A DNA stretch of 8,225 bases from Alistipes sp. (lineage in GTDB: Bacteria; Bacteroidota; Bacteroidia; Bacteroidales; Rikenellaceae). The notes under the pieces are model-generated. The model made no database searches, was not told the origin of the DNA, and saw only the letters and a list, made by a program, of their open reading frames with translations. A program made the position numbers and the translations under genes. Positions within the stretch are counted from its first letter, which is position 1. Every line of letters begins with the position of its first letter. Positions 6,722-8,225 of this stretch are shown piece by piece. The DNA is taken from the NCBI GenBank assembly GCA_017561105.1, contig JAFZDR010000090.1, forward strand, positions 1-8,225. Reading direction: 5' to 3'.

Positions 6722-7891
6722 ATGAAAAGATTAACCTCTATTATTGCTCTCTTGTTGGTGTCGTCTGCCGCAATGGCATATACGCCAAATAAGATTGTTG
6801 TCCCAAATGTTGACGGGTATGTGACATTGAAGGGAGATTTCCACATCCATACCGTATTCTCTGATGCCAGCGTATGGCCTACAACTCGTGTGCAGGAGGC
6901 TGCATGGGAGGGACTCGATGTGATTGCTATCACCGATCACCTCGATACTCGCCACCAGAAGATGCGCAAGCGTGGCTACTTCACCGAGAAGTGCGACCGC
7001 GATACCTCTTACAAGTTGGCAAAGTCTGTTGCTGCAAAGAATGATGTTATCGTAATTCACGGTGGTGAGATCACTCGCGGTATGCCTCCGGGACACTTCA
7101 ACTGCCTCTTTGTGAAGGATAATGACGATATCTGCGCTGCTGCCGAGAAGAACGACCACGACCATGTATTGGCTATGGAGGGCGGACTTCGCGAGGCTCG
7201 CAAGCAGGGTGCATTGTTGATGTGGAACCACCCTAACTGGAGCAAACATGCCCCTAACGAGACTATTATGTGGCCTGCTCACAAGAAGATTCTCAAGGAG
7301 GGTTTGATGGATGCAATCGAGATTTACAACGCTGAGACAGGCTACTCGCCGGAGAGCCACGAGTGGTGTTTGAAGCACAACCTTGCGATTATGGGTTGCT
7401 CGGATACTCACGCTCCATTCTTTACAAAGGTGGACTATAAGGGCGGTCAGCATCGTATTGTGACACTTCTTCTTGCTAAGGAGCGTTCGGCTGAGGGTGT
7501 TCGCGAGGCTATCGAGTCGCGCCGTACTGCAGTGTTGGGCGACGGTGTTGTATATGGTCGTGAGCAGGAGCTTTTACCTCTCTTCCACGCTTGCGTTAAG
7601 GGTAAGAATGTAAAGTTCTCTCCTAAGCAGGTGTCATTTACCTTGGAGAATACATCAAGTATTCCTATCCGTTTGGAGAAGGCTCCGGGATCGGAGAAGT
7701 ACAGATATGATCGTCAGGTCTATTTGGCACCACACAGCACATATTCACTTAAGGTGAGCTTGGTACAGGTTAATAACAAGAATGTTCTGATGGACGAGAA
7801 TACAAAGAATATAGAGGTAAACTTTAGTTCTGAGAGCTTCCAGATTGGTGCAGACAAGGCGTTGCCTGTTACATTCAAGGTTGCGTGGTAG
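6722..7891 (+). CDS. Secreted PHP-domain phosphodiesterase (Sb-PDE-like)
   Basis: ATG 6722 gives 389 residues with a clean signal peptide (MKRLTSIIALLLVSSAAMA, cleavage before YTP), so the enzyme should be exported. The frame is open further upstream to 6548, but that extension overlaps the permease, would bury the signal peptide and would start before the promoter at 6661-6692. The PHP metal sites are all visible: GDFHIHTVFSDA (H41, H43), ITDHLD (D72, H73), GGEITRG (E116), PPGHFN (H125), WNHPNW (H170), EIYNAE and CSDTH (D228, H230). This predicts a multi-metal phosphohydrolase; close architecture is found in proteins named Sb-PDE family phosphodiesterase. After about residue 290 comes a roughly 100-residue, strand-rich tail without catalytic motifs, probably an Ig-like domain. 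The natural substrate is unknown; a periplasmic phosphodiester or phosphomonoester is likely. The gene has its own promoter and terminator, so it is probably monocistronic. Confidence 0.9.
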   Translation: MKRLTSIIALLLVSSAAMAYTPNKIVVPNVDGYVTLKGDFHIHTVFSDASVWPTTRVQEAAWEGLDVIAITDHLDTRHQKMRKRGYFTEKCDRDTSYKLAKSVAAKNDVIVIHGGEITRGMPPGHFNCLFVKDNDDICAAAEKNDHDHVLAMEGGLREARKQGALLMWNHPNWSKHAPNETIMWPAHKKILKEGLMDAIEIYNAETGYSPESHEWCLKHNLAIMGCSDTHAPFFTKVDYKGGQHRIVTLLLAKERSAEGVREAIESRRTAVLGDGVVYGREQELLPLFHACVKGKNVKFSPKQVSFTLENTSSIPIRLEKAPGSEKYRYDRQVYLAPHSTYSLKVSLVQVNNKNVLMDENTKNIEVNFSSESFQIGADKALPVTFKVAW

Positions 7892-7902
7892 CATATTACC
7901 GC

Positions 7903-7949
7903 AAAAAAAGAGAGTAGCCAAGCATTCCGCCTGGCTACTCTCTTTTTTT
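7903..7949. terminator. Bidirectional terminator between convergent genes
   Basis: The 18-nt arms 7903-7920 and 7932-7949 are perfect reverse complements around an 11-nt loop. Each arm carries seven A or T at its outer end and the core GAGAGTAGCCA / TGGCTACTCTC. Read on either strand it gives a strong hairpin followed by a U-tract, so it can stop transcripts from the PHP-family gene (plus strand) and from typA (minus strand). Confidence 0.93.
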
Positions 7950-7959
7950 GAAAGCTTAA

Positions 7960-8225
7960 TTACTTCGAAGCACGCTTGCGATCTACCTCGTTCAAGAGAA
8001 TCTTACGCAGACGCATCGACTTAGGCGTTACCTCTACATATTCATCCTCCTTGATATACTCCAAGGCCTCCTCCAACGAGAAGATTTTTGGTGGTACGAT
8101 AACCGCCTTATCGTCCGAACCCGATGCACGCATATTGGTCAACTGCTTCGACTTGCAGACATTAACGGTGATATCGTTGCTGCGAGTGTGCTCACCGATA
8201 ACCTGTCCCATATAGACCTCCTCCA
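7960..8225 (-). CDS. typA: Ribosome-associated GTPase TypA/BipA, C-terminal end (partial)
   Basis: The minus-strand frame is open from the window edge to a TAA at 7962-7960; the N-terminal, GTPase-bearing part lies outside. The visible 88 residues contain VYMGQVIGEHTRSNDITVNV, the block TNMRASGSDDK, then SLEEALEYIKEDEYVEVTP and the end SMRLRKILLNEVDRKRASK. These match the unique C-terminal domain of TypA/BipA very closely (compare SNDLTVN, KLTNMRASGTDE and EVTPTSIRIRK in E. coli BipA). The protein is a translational GTPase that binds the 70S ribosome and aids ribosome assembly and stress adaptation; the C-terminal domain is needed for ribosome binding. The Met at 8211-8209 is internal, because the family sequence continues in frame to the window edge. 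The gene converges on the PHP-family gene and shares its terminator. Confidence 0.96.
   Translation of the reverse strand, partial: EEVYMGQVIGEHTRSNDITVNVCKSKQLTNMRASGSDDKAVIVPPKIFSLEEALEYIKEDEYVEVTPKSMRLRKILLNEVDRKRASK

Noticed and set aside
6469..6933. Minus-strand open frame of 154 codons spanning the permease-PHP junction
   Set aside because: It crosses two well-supported plus-strand genes and the promoter between them, and its product resembles no family I recognise.
6731..7453. Open frame of 240 codons on the minus strand, opposite the PHP-family gene
   Set aside because: It lies wholly opposite a gene with complete PHP motifs, has no recognisable domain, and its open state follows from the codon use of the real gene.
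7976..8215. Plus-strand open frame opposite typA
   Set aside because: The minus strand encodes an unmistakable TypA/BipA C-terminus; the plus-strand peptide has no family features.

Overview
The window looks like chromosomal DNA from a Bacteroidota, most likely a gut member of the Bacteroidales. An Alistipes/Rikenellaceae-like genome would fit the moderate GC and the protein flavour, but that is a guess. The grounds are two exact copies of the Bacteroidota -7 promoter box TAnnTTTG (784-791 and 6685-6692), weak A-rich ribosome binding sites instead of strong Shine-Dalgarno sequences, and the gene families present. I see no IS element, CRISPR array, tRNA, rRNA or other sign of recent transfer. 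This is a compact, mostly co-directional housekeeping and envelope region.

Layout. (1) 1-715: the 3' end of a gene whose product has one transmembrane segment, then a secreted Spy/CpxP-like protein with an LTxxQ-type motif. This pair resembles the end of a sigma factor / anti-sigma factor / Spy-like operon. A hairpin terminator (750-780) closes it. (2) 812-1987: a membrane-anchored calcineurin-like metallophosphoesterase with its own promoter. (3) 2028-6660: a four-gene cassette encoding a TolC-family outer membrane channel, an HlyD-type periplasmic adaptor and two paralogous ABC-2 permeases. The last three genes are tightly coupled: a 12-nt gap, then two 4-nt ATGA overlaps. (4) 6722-7891: a secreted PHP-fold phosphodiesterase with its own well-formed promoter. 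(5) An 18-bp perfect-stem bidirectional terminator (7903-7949), then the 3' end of the convergent typA/bipA gene on the minus strand.

How the genes may work together. The TolC-HlyD-permease-permease set forms a complete trans-envelope conduit in outline: inner-membrane permease heterodimer, periplasmic adaptor, outer-membrane exit. No ATP-binding protein is encoded with it, and no permease carries a fused nucleotide-binding domain. The ATPase must be elsewhere, or these permeases use another energy source. That is the most interesting open question here. The metallophosphoesterase lies 40 nt upstream with no visible terminator or promoter between, so it may share a transcript with the efflux genes. 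The Spy-like protein and the export system both point to envelope maintenance, but a functional link between them is only inferred. I found no convincing evidence of an entirely new system.
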